Assembly (NCBI GenBank): GCA_023159155.1
Contig: JAJNNX010000003.1
Span: forward strand, 744,001 to 808,000
Source of the DNA: Ustulina deusta
Lineage: Eukaryota; Ascomycota; Sordariomycetes; Xylariales; Xylariaceae
Length of the DNA: 64,000 nucleotides
Direction: 5' to 3'
How positions within the stretch are numbered: position 1 is the stretch's first letter; the number at the start of each line of letters is the position of its first letter. Below are positions 55,643-64,000 of this stretch, in pieces. The translations under genes and the position numbers were made by a program. Below the pieces are notes generated by a model. That model was not told the origin of the DNA, made no database searches, and saw only the letters and a program-made list of their open reading frames with translations.

Positions 55643-58600
55643 TTAAGACGATCCCTTAATCAGCTTGGGGAACGCCAACCGAGTATTTTCCCCCACGGTG
55701 CTCCGGAGATAAGCAGCTAGCATAGGGTTCAAGCCCTTGGCCTCGGCCTCGTCAACCCAGTCTCCTAAGCTAAGCACGCGAATCGGGAAGTTGCTGCTCA
55801 GCTGCATCATGTCCTTCATAGTAGACAGCGGGTACACGATCTCACCAGCTTCGTACTTATATTTGATGCCAGATCCCCGAGCCTGGTTGCTGGGAACGAC
55901 AACGGACCTGGCAATGATGCCCGCGACGGTGTGCACAGAGATCAGGTCGAAGTAGCCTTTCCAGGCAGGGCTATCAGGCACGGCTTCGAGACGCTCGACG
56001 AACTTGAACAGGTTGCCCATCAGGTCGAGGTCGCTGGATTCATTACCGGTAATTGAAGCGGGGCGGTGGATGATGACGGGAAGATCATGTGCGGCGGCGA
56101 CGAGCTCGAGGTTGCGCTCGCTTACCCACTTGGCGGCCGTGTAGCCGTCGAGAGGACCAGACGACGGTGGCGGGTAGGTCGAGACGCTGACCTCGCCGAT
56201 CTCTTCGAGAGGGGTGAGCTGCGTGACGCTAGCCGATGAGATGAAGTGGAAGGGCACATCCTTGCGGCCGAGACGCACAGCCAAGGCTGCCAGATTCTTT
56301 GTCGCCAGGACGTTCGTGCGACGTAGCGAGCCGTATGTCTTCATGAAAGAAACGTCGGCGCCGTTGTGGATGATGCAGTCGGCGGTGCCGAACACGCGCT
56401 CTGCGTCCTGCTCCCAGAGACCAAGATCGGGACTCCCCAGGTCGCCGCGGAGGATCTCAATGCGGTTGTCGTCGACGAGTCTTTTGGGAAGCTGAGAGTT
56501 CTCTCTGCGCACTGCAATGGCGAAGATCTTCTGGACGGACGAGTGGCGGAGGAGTTGCTCAAGGATGTGCTGTCCCAGGAAGCCTGTCGCGCCAGTGAGC
56601 ACGACTGTCTTGGGGGGCGAAGCGGCGGCAGTGTTGGTAGGGTTCTGGCGCTTGTACATGTTGTCTTCCAGTAGTGCGGCTTCGGTTTCCCAGTCTAACG
56701 ACTGGGTCGCTTCTTCGGCTGCGCCCTCGATGATGGTGACCATGGCGCCGAGGGTAGATGACTGGAAGAGCTGCTGCACGGAAGGAGTATGAGCTAACTC
56801 CCTCTTGAACAGGCTCTGGAGCTCGACGAGCATGAGTGAAGTGCCACCGACGTGGAAGAAATCAGTTTCAACAGTGATGGGGCGTTGAGCCAGAACCGAG
56901 GCCGGAATGACCTTCTCCCAAAGCTGCTTCACTTGCTGTTGCAGCGGTGTCAGGTCTTGGTTTGTCTCGTTAGTGTTGTTTGATGTGGGGACAGCCAGTG
57001 TGTGAAGAGCCTGGCGATCCAACTTGTGAGAAGTGTTCATGGGTAGAACGGCCATGGGCACTATGGCAGAAGGCCGCATGTACTGGGGGAGTTTGAGATG
57101 GCGCTGTAGCTCTTGGACACGGGCAACTTCCTCATCACCGGCCTCGTTATTTTTCAAGATGACGTGTGCAACGAGGAAGTCGGTACCGGAAGCCTCGTCA
57201 GTTCTCATTGAAACAGCAGCCTCAGCAACGAGACCATGAGAGTCCGTCACGATGTGGTGTTCCACTTCCTCGAGGTTGATGCGGATACCTCGGAGCTTGA
57301 CCTGGCTGTCGCCGCCGATGCGGCCTTCTAGAATCAGTCCTCCATCAGCTAACAGGCGGCCACGGTCCCCAGTACGGTGCATCATGGTCCAGCCCTGGGA
57401 CTCGAAGTTCTTGCTAGCGTAGGGATTGACGAGGAACTGTCGGGCAGTAAGTTCGGTGTTGTTCAGGTACCCAAGGCCTACACCGCCGCCTGCGATGTAG
57501 ACTTCGCCGGGAACACCGGCAGGCACAGGCTTGCCGTCGTTTTCTCCTAGGATATAGAAAGCGTAATTCGAAAGAGGCTTGAAAGTTGTGGTGGGGCGCT
57601 TTGAAGCCTCAACATGGTAAGGAACAATAGCAGAGCTGCAGGCGAAGCTAATCTCAGCAGGACCGTAGGCATCGATGAGTTGCAGGTCCCTCAATCCAAG
57701 AGAACGGAAGTTGTCAATCAAAACACTAGTCGCCTTCTCACCACCGGAGATTGCTACCCGCCATTTGCCGTTCTGATCCAGGTCAGACGAGCCATGGCGA
57801 ATAAGGGAGTTGTACTCCGTCGGAGTGGCTGCGGTTATTGTGACACCAGTCTTCAACATCAAGGTTGCGAGAGCGCGAGCGTCACCTCGGACGTCCTCAG
57901 GAGCAATAACGACAGTGCCATGGTTGCAGAGGGCGGTAAACATCTGGAATAAGGACATGTCGAAGCTAAGGGCGGTTTGCTGGAGTACTACATCTGTACC
58001 CTTAGTCAGTCCAAAACGCTGGCCCATGACCTCGATGCTGTTGCGCAGGGAAGCGTGGCTGAGAGAGATGCCCTTGGGCATGCCGGTAGATCCACTGGTG
58101 TATATCAGCGCAGCTAGCTCGTTGGGCTTAGAGGCAACAGCAGATGATGCACTATTCGAAATAGAGGGAAGGGTGGCAATGTTGATCAAAGTGGCATTAG
58201 TCGAGATGTTCTTTGCCTCGGCCTGGGTTGAGTCGTCAACTAGAATGCATGCAGGCTTTGACTCGGCAGCAATGGCGGCAAGACGGGCTGTTCCGACTCG
58301 GGGATCAAGAGGAACGACGACCCTACCAGATTTCATAATGCCAAGGATGGACGACACGACACCCGGCGTGGGCCGCTGCATGACACCAACGATTCCTCCA
58401 GCGGGATACTTCTCCAAAGCCGCCGAGATACCATTGACGAGTGTGCCCATTTCTCCATAAGAGACATTCACGTTTCGCCCATCGGTGAGAGCTAGCTTCT
58501 CGGGGTTCTCCTTGATTAGCTCCTCAACTCTGTGAGGGATAGTGACTGGCCATGTGTGCTGATACTCAGCTCCAGTACCGAGCTCAATAGCCTCTTCAAT

Positions 58601-61600
58601 CGCACCCTTCTGGTATAGAGCAGGCTTGTTCAGACGCATGGCTGGGTTGCTGGCAAAGGATTCCATGAGGTTGAAGAATGAATCGATTAATACTTGAGCC
58701 CCAGCATTGTTGTATAGAGCCTTTTGTACCGAGAGCATGACATTGGTCTCGCCACCTGGATTCTCAATAATATCGAAGCTGATATCGTAGGCCAGCTCGC
58801 CACCGCCAAGAAGCTCACCTTCACATTCGCAGTCGCAGAACTCGCGAACCTCACGGACACCTTGGCGATAGTTCAGGAACACCTGGAACAGAGGAGTGTG
58901 GGATGAAGAGCGTGCAACGTCAAGTTCGTTGAGAAGAACATCAAATGGGACTCTGGCATTAGCTAGCGCTGCCTGTGACTTACGCTGCATTTCGGACACC
59001 GACTCACCAAACGGCTGCGCAGGGTCATTCTTCACAAGTAGAGGCACTAGGTTCAGGTACAGACCAACGCTCTCAATGACCTCGCTCTGGCGGCGGTTAG
59101 CATCCGCTATGCCGATGCAGACTTGATCGACGCTGACGTGTCGGATTACTAGTGCTTTGAGTAATGCGAGATAGAACGCAAAAACGCTCCCCTTGAACTT
59201 GCGGGAGACCTGCTTGATGGTCGACGAGAGCTGTGCGGGAATACGACGCTCTACACGGATGGTACCATACTCGATAGTCGAAGGGCGCGTAGTCGTGGTG
59301 GCAAGGGGAAGCAGGGGAAGTGGTTCAGGCAGCGTCGCGAATTCCTTTTTCCAGAAATCCATTTCGGATTTCCATGCGCCTGTTCGGTACTCGCGTTGCT
59401 CGCGGATCGTGAAGTCGGGGTATTGAATGACGCCAGGGGTGAAGGGTGTGCCTTCATACGCCTTTTGAATATCATTGAACAAGACCTCAAAACTTAGACC
59501 ATCCATATTGATATGGTGGTAGCCCAGTAACAAGAAGTGAGCAGTTGGAGACAAGGAAAGAAGTTGCATTCGCATCGTCTGTCCAGACTCGAGGTTATAG
59601 ACGTGGTTTTGAAGGGCCTTGTAAGCGTCCATGACCTCCTCGGAGCTTGCGATGGCTCGGCGCTCGAGGGCAAGGTTTGACTTCTTCAGCACAATTTGCA
59701 TTGGCTGGTTGTTTGTACTAACAAATGCAGTGCGGAGGGCCTCGTGGTGATTGGCAACGGTGCTGAATGCCTTCGCCAGCCGGTCAATATGCAAGTTGCC
59801 CTGCATCCTCACGACAGTAGTAATGTTGAATGCGCTCTGGTTTGGCAGGAAATGCTTAAGAAACCAGAAGCGCGACTGACTAAAAGAAACGGGAATAGAT
59901 CTTCCAATGAGGTCTTGGGGCAAGCGCACGTCAGGAGTGACAGATCCGGGATCCGACTTGACCCCTTCAGAGATAGGGGAATCTGGCGTGTAGACAGAGA
60001 CAGAATATGGCGTGGGGGCCGTAGTGGACAAGTGTTCTGAAGATCCTGTCCCTTCACTGGCGCTGTCAGCATTGTCTGAGATGTCCTTAGCAGTAATAAT
60101 AGGAAGTGCTGGCTTCAGCTTCCCGACAGCGGGCGTAACATCAGCGGGTGTCGCGGCAACAGGGGTAGGAGCTGGAGATGGCATCGCCGGTGCCTTTGGA
60201 ACCGAAGCCTCGATAGAAATGGGAGCAGGTGCCGCAGATTTATCCTTAGCCTCAAGCGCGAGTCCCATCGAGGTGATCACGAGATCCCTAATATTTCGTA
60301 GCAAGGTTTGCGCAGATCCTCCGTTGAGAATCTCGAGCACCGGCACATCAACGCCGAGTTCCTTCAAGAACCAAGAGCGAATCTCGACGGCAATGAGAGA
60401 ATCCATTCCTAGCTCATCGAGACTCGTCTGAAGAATGTCACGGTCCGAAGGGATCTGAAGAATCGCCTTAATCTTCAACGAGAAAGCATTATCTAGCAAA
60501 TGGGATATCTCGTCTTCACTGGTAACTCCCTCAAGTTGACTCTTGAGAGGTACACTGCCTGACTTTTGAAGGCCGGCACCGGATGGCTCCTCATTGTACA
60601 GAACTAGATGTTGGAACATCGGATCAGAAGCCCAACTCACCTTGCTGTCGGGCACCGTGAGTCGCAGACCAGTAGTCATCTCCATGGTCTCGTTCCCACT
60701 TAACTGACTAGCACGGACACCTTCGGCAAAGATGTTCAAGAAATCTTGCTCACTAAGCCAGATATTTCCTAATTCCTGAAGGAACTTCTGTTGCTTCGCG
60801 TTCAGCTCTCGAGTGATGTAGCCATTGCCCATGATGGCGCCGATGTTAACGACTGAGGCCACGACGCCGCGCTTTCGACGTTGTGCTGCAAGAGTGTTCA
60901 TGAACATATTGGCTGCGGCATATACACTCTGGCCCTTGTTACCTGTGATGGCGGCAACCGAGGAGAAGTAGAGGAAGAACTCCAAGGCTGTGTCGCGGAA
61001 GATTTCCTCCAGGTAAATGCTACCGTTGACCTTGGGTTTGATAACCTTCTCCATAATAGGCATCGTCATCTCTGCAAACATGGCGTCGCTCAGCACCATG
61101 GCACCTTGAGCGACACCACCAATTGGTGGCATGGACTCGCAGATCAGTTTGTAGGCTTTGTGGACAGCCTCTCGGTTGGTGACATCGTTGGAAAAGACTT
61201 TCACGATGGCTCCACGCGATTCCGCATTGGCTAGCCATTTAGTGTCCACCTTAGGATTACGGCTAGTAATCACCAGGTGTCGAGCTCCATGGTCAATCAA
61301 CCAGCTGCAGAGAGAAAGACCTAGACCACCAGTAAGACCGACCAGCCAATAGGTCTTATCGTCTGAGAAGGCGATGGTTGAGGACAGGGTTTCGAGCTGC
61401 ACAGGGAGCAGGGGATGCTCAGTCCAGTCAATAAGACTGACATCAGACGGTTTCGAAGACGAGAGAGACTTGAGATCAAGACGCGAGATTGCCGTAGCAT
61501 CATTGGTGACTCTGTCTGATTTGACATAAGCCCAAGCTGCCTTCAGCAGAGACGGAACATCACAGTCGAGACCCAAGTTAGTGCGCTCCGTGATGAAAGC

Positions 61601-64000
61601 AGTCGAGCGGGTGAGCGTACCCCAATCCTGCACGTCACAGTGGATTGGAAGACAGGAGGTAACGGCCTGGGCGGTGCTGTTACTAATACTCAAGTTCGCA
61701 AACCGAGAGACTCGAGCTCCTACAGCCCGAAGCTTGTTCCCAATCGACCGGCTCGAATCGTTGGGATGGATGGAGATGGTTCCTGCAACTCCAGTCTTAG
61801 ACGACATCAGGCTGACCACTTTGATGTTGCGACGACTTCCAGCTCTCTTCAGCACCTTTGTCAGAGTGGGGGATGCATCAAGAACAACTAGGCAGGTACG
61901 ACTCTCTAGACCATCGAATAGGGTCTGAGCAATGAGGGCATCGTGTAAGGCTAGAACAGTGGACACCACAGATTCGTTAGCACTGATAGGAATGGTCCAT
62001 GCACTGTCAACGTCGATGACGGAGCTCTGGATATCGGACAAGGCGACGACAGACCTGCCGCTCTCATCTGTACCCGAGACGATGAATAGGAAGTCAGACG
62101 ACGGCAACTTGACGGATCTGGAGAGTGATTTCTCTACTTGGATCTTGACAACGTCCCGACGAGTCTCCGCCACTCGCGGAGAGGAGATATGCTGCAGCGT
62201 GTGCGAGCCTGAGTCAGTGACGGTAAGTTCCAGGGGGGAGGACTTTGGATCGACATCCTGGTAAACTGGTCGTCGGGAAGCATTGTACCGCAGATTGCGG
62301 TCCTTGCTCAACTTCAGGCGAGGGATCTGCAGATATCCATCCTCATGGTACAGAGCGGGCTCTGTAGTATATAGGAAATCACTGGCCTGGCCCGATGCTT
62401 CAAAATTTCCGATGTATTCATGAGATATAAGCGCATCGGAAATGGTACCAGACGCGACAGCCGTCTCGGTGTCGAAATCGACGAGCTGGAAGCGCAAGTG
62501 AGACATCTCGAGAACAACGTTCCGTGCAACACCAATGATCATGGCAGACCACGGGTTGGCGGACTTGGCACCAACTGTCACCCACACGACGTTCCTCGAC
62601 TGCTTGAAGATATGCTGAAATGCTCGGAGTCGCTCAGCTGTGATATCCTTGAAGATAGGCGAGTCGAGCTCAACGAGAGACAGAACGGTGCCCATGAGAG
62701 GCAGTTCTTGAGTCAGCAGCTCATTTAAATCTGTAGCTACACGGACGTTCTTAAAGTAGGGCGAGACCTTAGATCTCACTGCCTCTGTCATGTCTACGGT
62801 GGGGCCAGAGGAAGCCCCAAGAATAGTCAGGTTCTCAGAGATAGCAGCTGATGGTTGAGTAGCGAGAGGTTCTCGGATTAGAGCAAAGTGATCGTCGACA
62901 GCCTGGGTGAGGATCACTGAGAGGGGGCAAGTGGACACGTGAGGAGTCACTGTGTCAACACCCGAGAAGCCAGTCTTGCGCATGACATTATCCCATCCTT
63001 CAATATCAATACATGGAGAGAGCTTTCGGTTGTCGTCTTGACCTAGCCACCAACCAGGAAGCCCACCAAACAGGAAGCCAAATCGAAGAGGGTCATTGTC
63101 AGTGATTTCTAGGAGAATCAAGTAACCACCTGGCTTAAGGAGGCGCCTGAGGTTGTTCATAGTCACCTCTAGGTTCTTGGTTGCGTGGACCACCAAGTTG
63201 GCGACAACGACGTCGAAGGTGTGCTCAGTGTAGCCCTGTCCCTCACTGTCTTTCTCGATATCAAGCGTCTTGAAAGTCATTCGAGGTGTCTTGCGGAAAA
63301 CCTCTTGTGCGGTTGCGAAAAAACCACTGGAGATATCGGTATAAGTGTAGGAGTCAAATTGCCCGGCCAAGTGCTTGAGGAGAATCTTCGTAGCACCACC
63401 TGTGCCAGCTCCGACTTCAAGGATATGCATGTGTGGGTGGCGATGGCTGATCTGAGCAACGATTCGAGCTAGCTCCTCGGTGTACCGAGGCATCCCAAGA
63501 GCATCAACGTAGAAACGGTTGAGCTTATTGTCCTCAACCATGGGCTCTAGCATGTTCATCTCCCCTCTAACAACAGCAGGCAAGTTCTCACCCACAGCGC
63601 ACATAAGCTCAAGATCGATGCTATCTCGGTGGCGTGCCACGAGGCGCATTACGTCACCGTGAGAATCGTTGTCCCATTCGTTTTGGACGTGTGATAGTGA
63701 TCCCGACTTGACCCGATTGAGGATGTTGTCGATGTAGTTGAACAAGGCGACTTGGTGAGCAGGTAGGTTAACACGCTGCTCTGGAGCAATTGCTAAGTCG
63801 AGAGTCCTGAGGTAGTAGTAGGCAACACGCTCGAGATCCTCAAATAAAACTTTCTCAGCCACAGCTTCTGCGCCTTCCGGAGTAAGGCGTTGGCCACGGG
63901 GCAGCAGAGGACCCCATTGGAATTCAGTGAAGAGGCTGAGATCGGAATCTGCCGTCGAAGGCACGAGAGGCTTGGTGTGCAGGCCCTGAAGCTGAATGAG
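55643..64000 (-). CDS. PKS-NRPS hybrid megasynthase, C-terminal part (C-MeT, KR, ACP, C, A, PCP, R)
   Basis: The frame is open from base 64000 to the stop without an intron, about 2785 residues; the KS, AT and DH domains lie beyond the right edge. In order: C-methyltransferase (LEVGAGTGGATK, near 63400); a non-catalytic half and a ketoreductase (VGLTGGLGLSLCSWL near 61330, Tyr in SVYAAANMF near 60920); ACP with LGMDSL (about 60405). Then come condensation (HHINMDG about 59510), adenylation (YTSGSTGMPKG near 58090, YGPAE, YHRTGDRG... present as MHRTGDRG), PCP with GGTSL (about 56840), and a terminal reductase (LTGATGFLGQH near 56585, YTAAK near 56140). No enoylreductase lies between MeT and KR, as usual when a separate trans-ER is used. 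The R domain keeps Ser, Tyr and Lys, pointing to reductive release rather than Dieckmann cyclisation. Product unknown. Confidence 0.92.
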   Translation of the reverse strand, partial: LIQLQGLHTKPLVPSTADSDLSLFTEFQWGPLLPRGQRLTPEGAEAVAEKVLFEDLERVAYYYLRTLDLAIAPEQRVNLPAHQVALFNYIDNILNRVKSGSLSHVQNEWDNDSHGDVMRLVARHRDSIDLELMCAVGENLPAVVRGEMNMLEPMVEDNKLNRFYVDALGMPRYTEELARIVAQISHRHPHMHILEVGAGTGGATKILLKHLAGQFDSYTYTDISSGFFATAQEVFRKTPRMTFKTLDIEKDSEGQGYTEHTFDVVVANLVVHATKNLEVTMNNLRRLLKPGGYLILLEITDNDPLRFGFLFGGLPGWWLGQDDNRKLSPCIDIEGWDNVMRKTGFSGVDTVTPHVSTCPLSVILTQAVDDHFALIREPLATQPSAAISENLTILGASSGPTVDMTEAVRSKVSPYFKNVRVATDLNELLTQELPLMGTVLSLVELDSPIFKDITAERLRAFQHIFKQSRNVVWVTVGAKSANPWSAMIIGVARNVVLEMSHLRFQLVDFDTETAVASGTISDALISHEYIGNFEASGQASDFLYTTEPALYHEDGYLQIPRLKLSKDRNLRYNASRRPVYQDVDPKSSPLELTVTDSGSHTLQHISSPRVAETRRDVVKIQVEKSLSRSVKLPSSDFLFIVSGTDESGRSVVALSDIQSSVIDVDSAWTIPISANESVVSTVLALHDALIAQTLFDGLESRTCLVVLDASPTLTKVLKRAGSRRNIKVVSLMSSKTGVAGTISIHPNDSSRSIGNKLRAVGARVSRFANLSISNSTAQAVTSCLPIHCDVQDWGTLTRSTAFITERTNLGLDCDVPSLLKAAWAYVKSDRVTNDATAISRLDLKSLSSSKPSDVSLIDWTEHPLLPVQLETLSSTIAFSDDKTYWLVGLTGGLGLSLCSWLIDHGARHLVITSRNPKVDTKWLANAESRGAIVKVFSNDVTNREAVHKAYKLICESMPPIGGVAQGAMVLSDAMFAEMTMPIMEKVIKPKVNGSIYLEEIFRDTALEFFLYFSSVAAITGNKGQSVYAAANMFMNTLAAQRRKRGVVASVVNIGAIMGNGYITRELNAKQQKFLQELGNIWLSEQDFLNIFAEGVRASQLSGNETMEMTTGLRLTVPDSKVSWASDPMFQHLVLYNEEPSGAGLQKSGSVPLKSQLEGVTSEDEISHLLDNAFSLKIKAILQIPSDRDILQTSLDELGMDSLIAVEIRSWFLKELGVDVPVLEILNGGSAQTLLRNIRDLVITSMGLALEAKDKSAAPAPISIEASVPKAPAMPSPAPTPVAATPADVTPAVGKLKPALPIITAKDISDNADSASEGTGSSEHLSTTAPTPYSVSVYTPDSPISEGVKSDPGSVTPDVRLPQDLIGRSIPVSFSQSRFWFLKHFLPNQSAFNITTVVRMQGNLHIDRLAKAFSTVANHHEALRTAFVSTNNQPMQIVLKKSNLALERRAIASSEEVMDAYKALQNHVYNLESGQTMRMQLLSLSPTAHFLLLGYHHINMDGLSFEVLFNDIQKAYEGTPFTPGVIQYPDFTIREQREYRTGAWKSEMDFWKKEFATLPEPLPLLPLATTTTRPSTIEYGTIRVERRIPAQLSSTIKQVSRKFKGSVFAFYLALLKALVIRHVSVDQVCIGIADANRRQSEVIESVGLYLNLVPLLVKNDPAQPFGESVSEMQRKSQAALANARVPFDVLLNELDVARSSSHTPLFQVFLNYRQGVREVREFCDCECEGELLGGGELAYDISFDIIENPGGETNVMLSVQKALYNNAGAQVLIDSFFNLMESFASNPAMRLNKPALYQKGAIEEAIELGTGAEYQHTWPVTIPHRVEELIKENPEKLALTDGRNVNVSYGEMGTLVNGISAALEKYPAGGIVGVMQRPTPGVVSSILGIMKSGRVVVPLDPRVGTARLAAIAAESKPACILVDDSTQAEAKNISTNATLINIATLPSISNSASSAVASKPNELAALIYTSGSTGMPKGISLSHASLRNSIEVMGQRFGLTKGTDVVLQQTALSFDMSLFQMFTALCNHGTVVIAPEDVRGDARALATLMLKTGVTITAATPTEYNSLIRHGSSDLDQNGKWRVAISGGEKATSVLIDNFRSLGLRDLQLIDAYGPAEISFACSSAIVPYHVEASKRPTTTFKPLSNYAFYILGENDGKPVPAGVPGEVYIAGGGVGLGYLNNTELTARQFLVNPYASKNFESQGWTMMHRTGDRGRLLADGGLILEGRIGGDSQVKLRGIRINLEEVEHHIVTDSHGLVAEAAVSMRTDEASGTDFLVAHVILKNNEAGDEEVARVQELQRHLKLPQYMRPSAIVPMAVLPMNTSHKLDRQALHTLAVPTSNNTNETNQDLTPLQQQVKQLWEKVIPASVLAQRPITVETDFFHVGGTSLMLVELQSLFKRELAHTPSVQQLFQSSTLGAMVTIIEGAAEEATQSLDWETEAALLEDNMYKRQNPTNTAAASPPKTVVLTGATGFLGQHILEQLLRHSSVQKIFAIAVRRENSQLPKRLVDDNRIEILRGDLGSPDLGLWEQDAERVFGTADCIIHNGADVSFMKTYGSLRRTNVLATKNLAALAVRLGRKDVPFHFISSASVTQLTPLEEIGEVSVSTYPPPSSGPLDGYTAAKWVSERNLELVAAAHDLPVIIHRPASITGNESSDLDLMGNLFKFVERLEAVPDSPAWKGYFDLISVHTVAGIIARSVVVPSNQARGSGIKYKYEAGEIVYPLSTMKDMMQLSSNFPIRVLSLGDWVDEAEAKGLNPMLAAYLRSTVGENTRLAFPKLIKGSS

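Noticed and set aside
60012..60431. Plus-strand frames opposite the PKS-NRPS
   Set aside because: Shadows of the megasynthase linker and ACP region; Ala/Gly-rich, no motifs.
1..64000. CRISPR arrays, rRNA genes or bacterial-type operons
   Set aside because: None seen. Gene structure is eukaryotic, and no evenly spaced repeat array or rRNA core sequence was found.

Overview
The window looks like nuclear DNA of a filamentous ascomycete (Pezizomycotina, probably Sordariomycetes). Genes are intron-poor. The introns are about 50-80 bp, with GTANGT donors, CTAAC/CTGAC branch sites and YAG acceptors. The gene content fits too: a SepH/Cdc7-type septation kinase, a CFEM protein, a Zn2Cys6 regulator, a PKS-NRPS, and a retroelement apparently destroyed by repeat-induced point mutation (RIP). 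I re-derived exon structures by hand from splice signals and phase. All names come from motif recognition, not database searches.

Left half (1-29 kb), mostly core genes: 5' end of the SepH-like kinase; secreted, probably GPI-anchored S10 carboxypeptidase; mitochondrial release factor MRF1; CFEM protein; membrane-linked thioesterase-like protein; small hypothetical protein; HRI-type eIF2alpha kinase; Zn2Cys6 transcription factor; an alpha/beta hydrolase and a DUF218 protein whose stop codons overlap tail to tail; LaeA-like methyltransferase; dihydrofolate synthase FOL3; a low-complexity hypothetical protein. Intergenic DNA is long and repeatedly carries short TACCTAGGTA-like palindromes.

Middle (29.5-35.2 kb): a complete but dead LTR retrotransposon of 5689 bp. 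It has two 253-bp LTRs, a 4-bp ATTA target duplication and an extremely AT-rich interior. Ty3/gypsy remains (reverse transcriptase end, zinc knuckle, gag start) read on the minus strand.

Right half (37-64 kb), accessory: a secreted cutinase-family esterase; a 1166-aa protein fusing methyltransferase, FAD oxidoreductase, metazoan-type phosphomevalonate-kinase-like and adenine phosphoribosyltransferase-like modules; a probable innate-immunity/allorecognition neighbourhood (a 1760-aa NLR-like protein with inactive-looking hydrolase and NTPase cores, ankyrin repeats and a ZZ finger, a divergent 283-aa protein of unknown function, and an ankyrin-subtilase); a relic of a second polyketide synthase; and the 3' 8.4 kb of a PKS-NRPS (C-MeT, KR, ACP, C, A, PCP, R) running off the right edge.

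The strongest candidates for something undescribed are the four-module fusion enzyme (38.7-42.2 kb) and the NLR-like / unknown / ankyrin-subtilase neighbourhood (43.0-54.2 kb).
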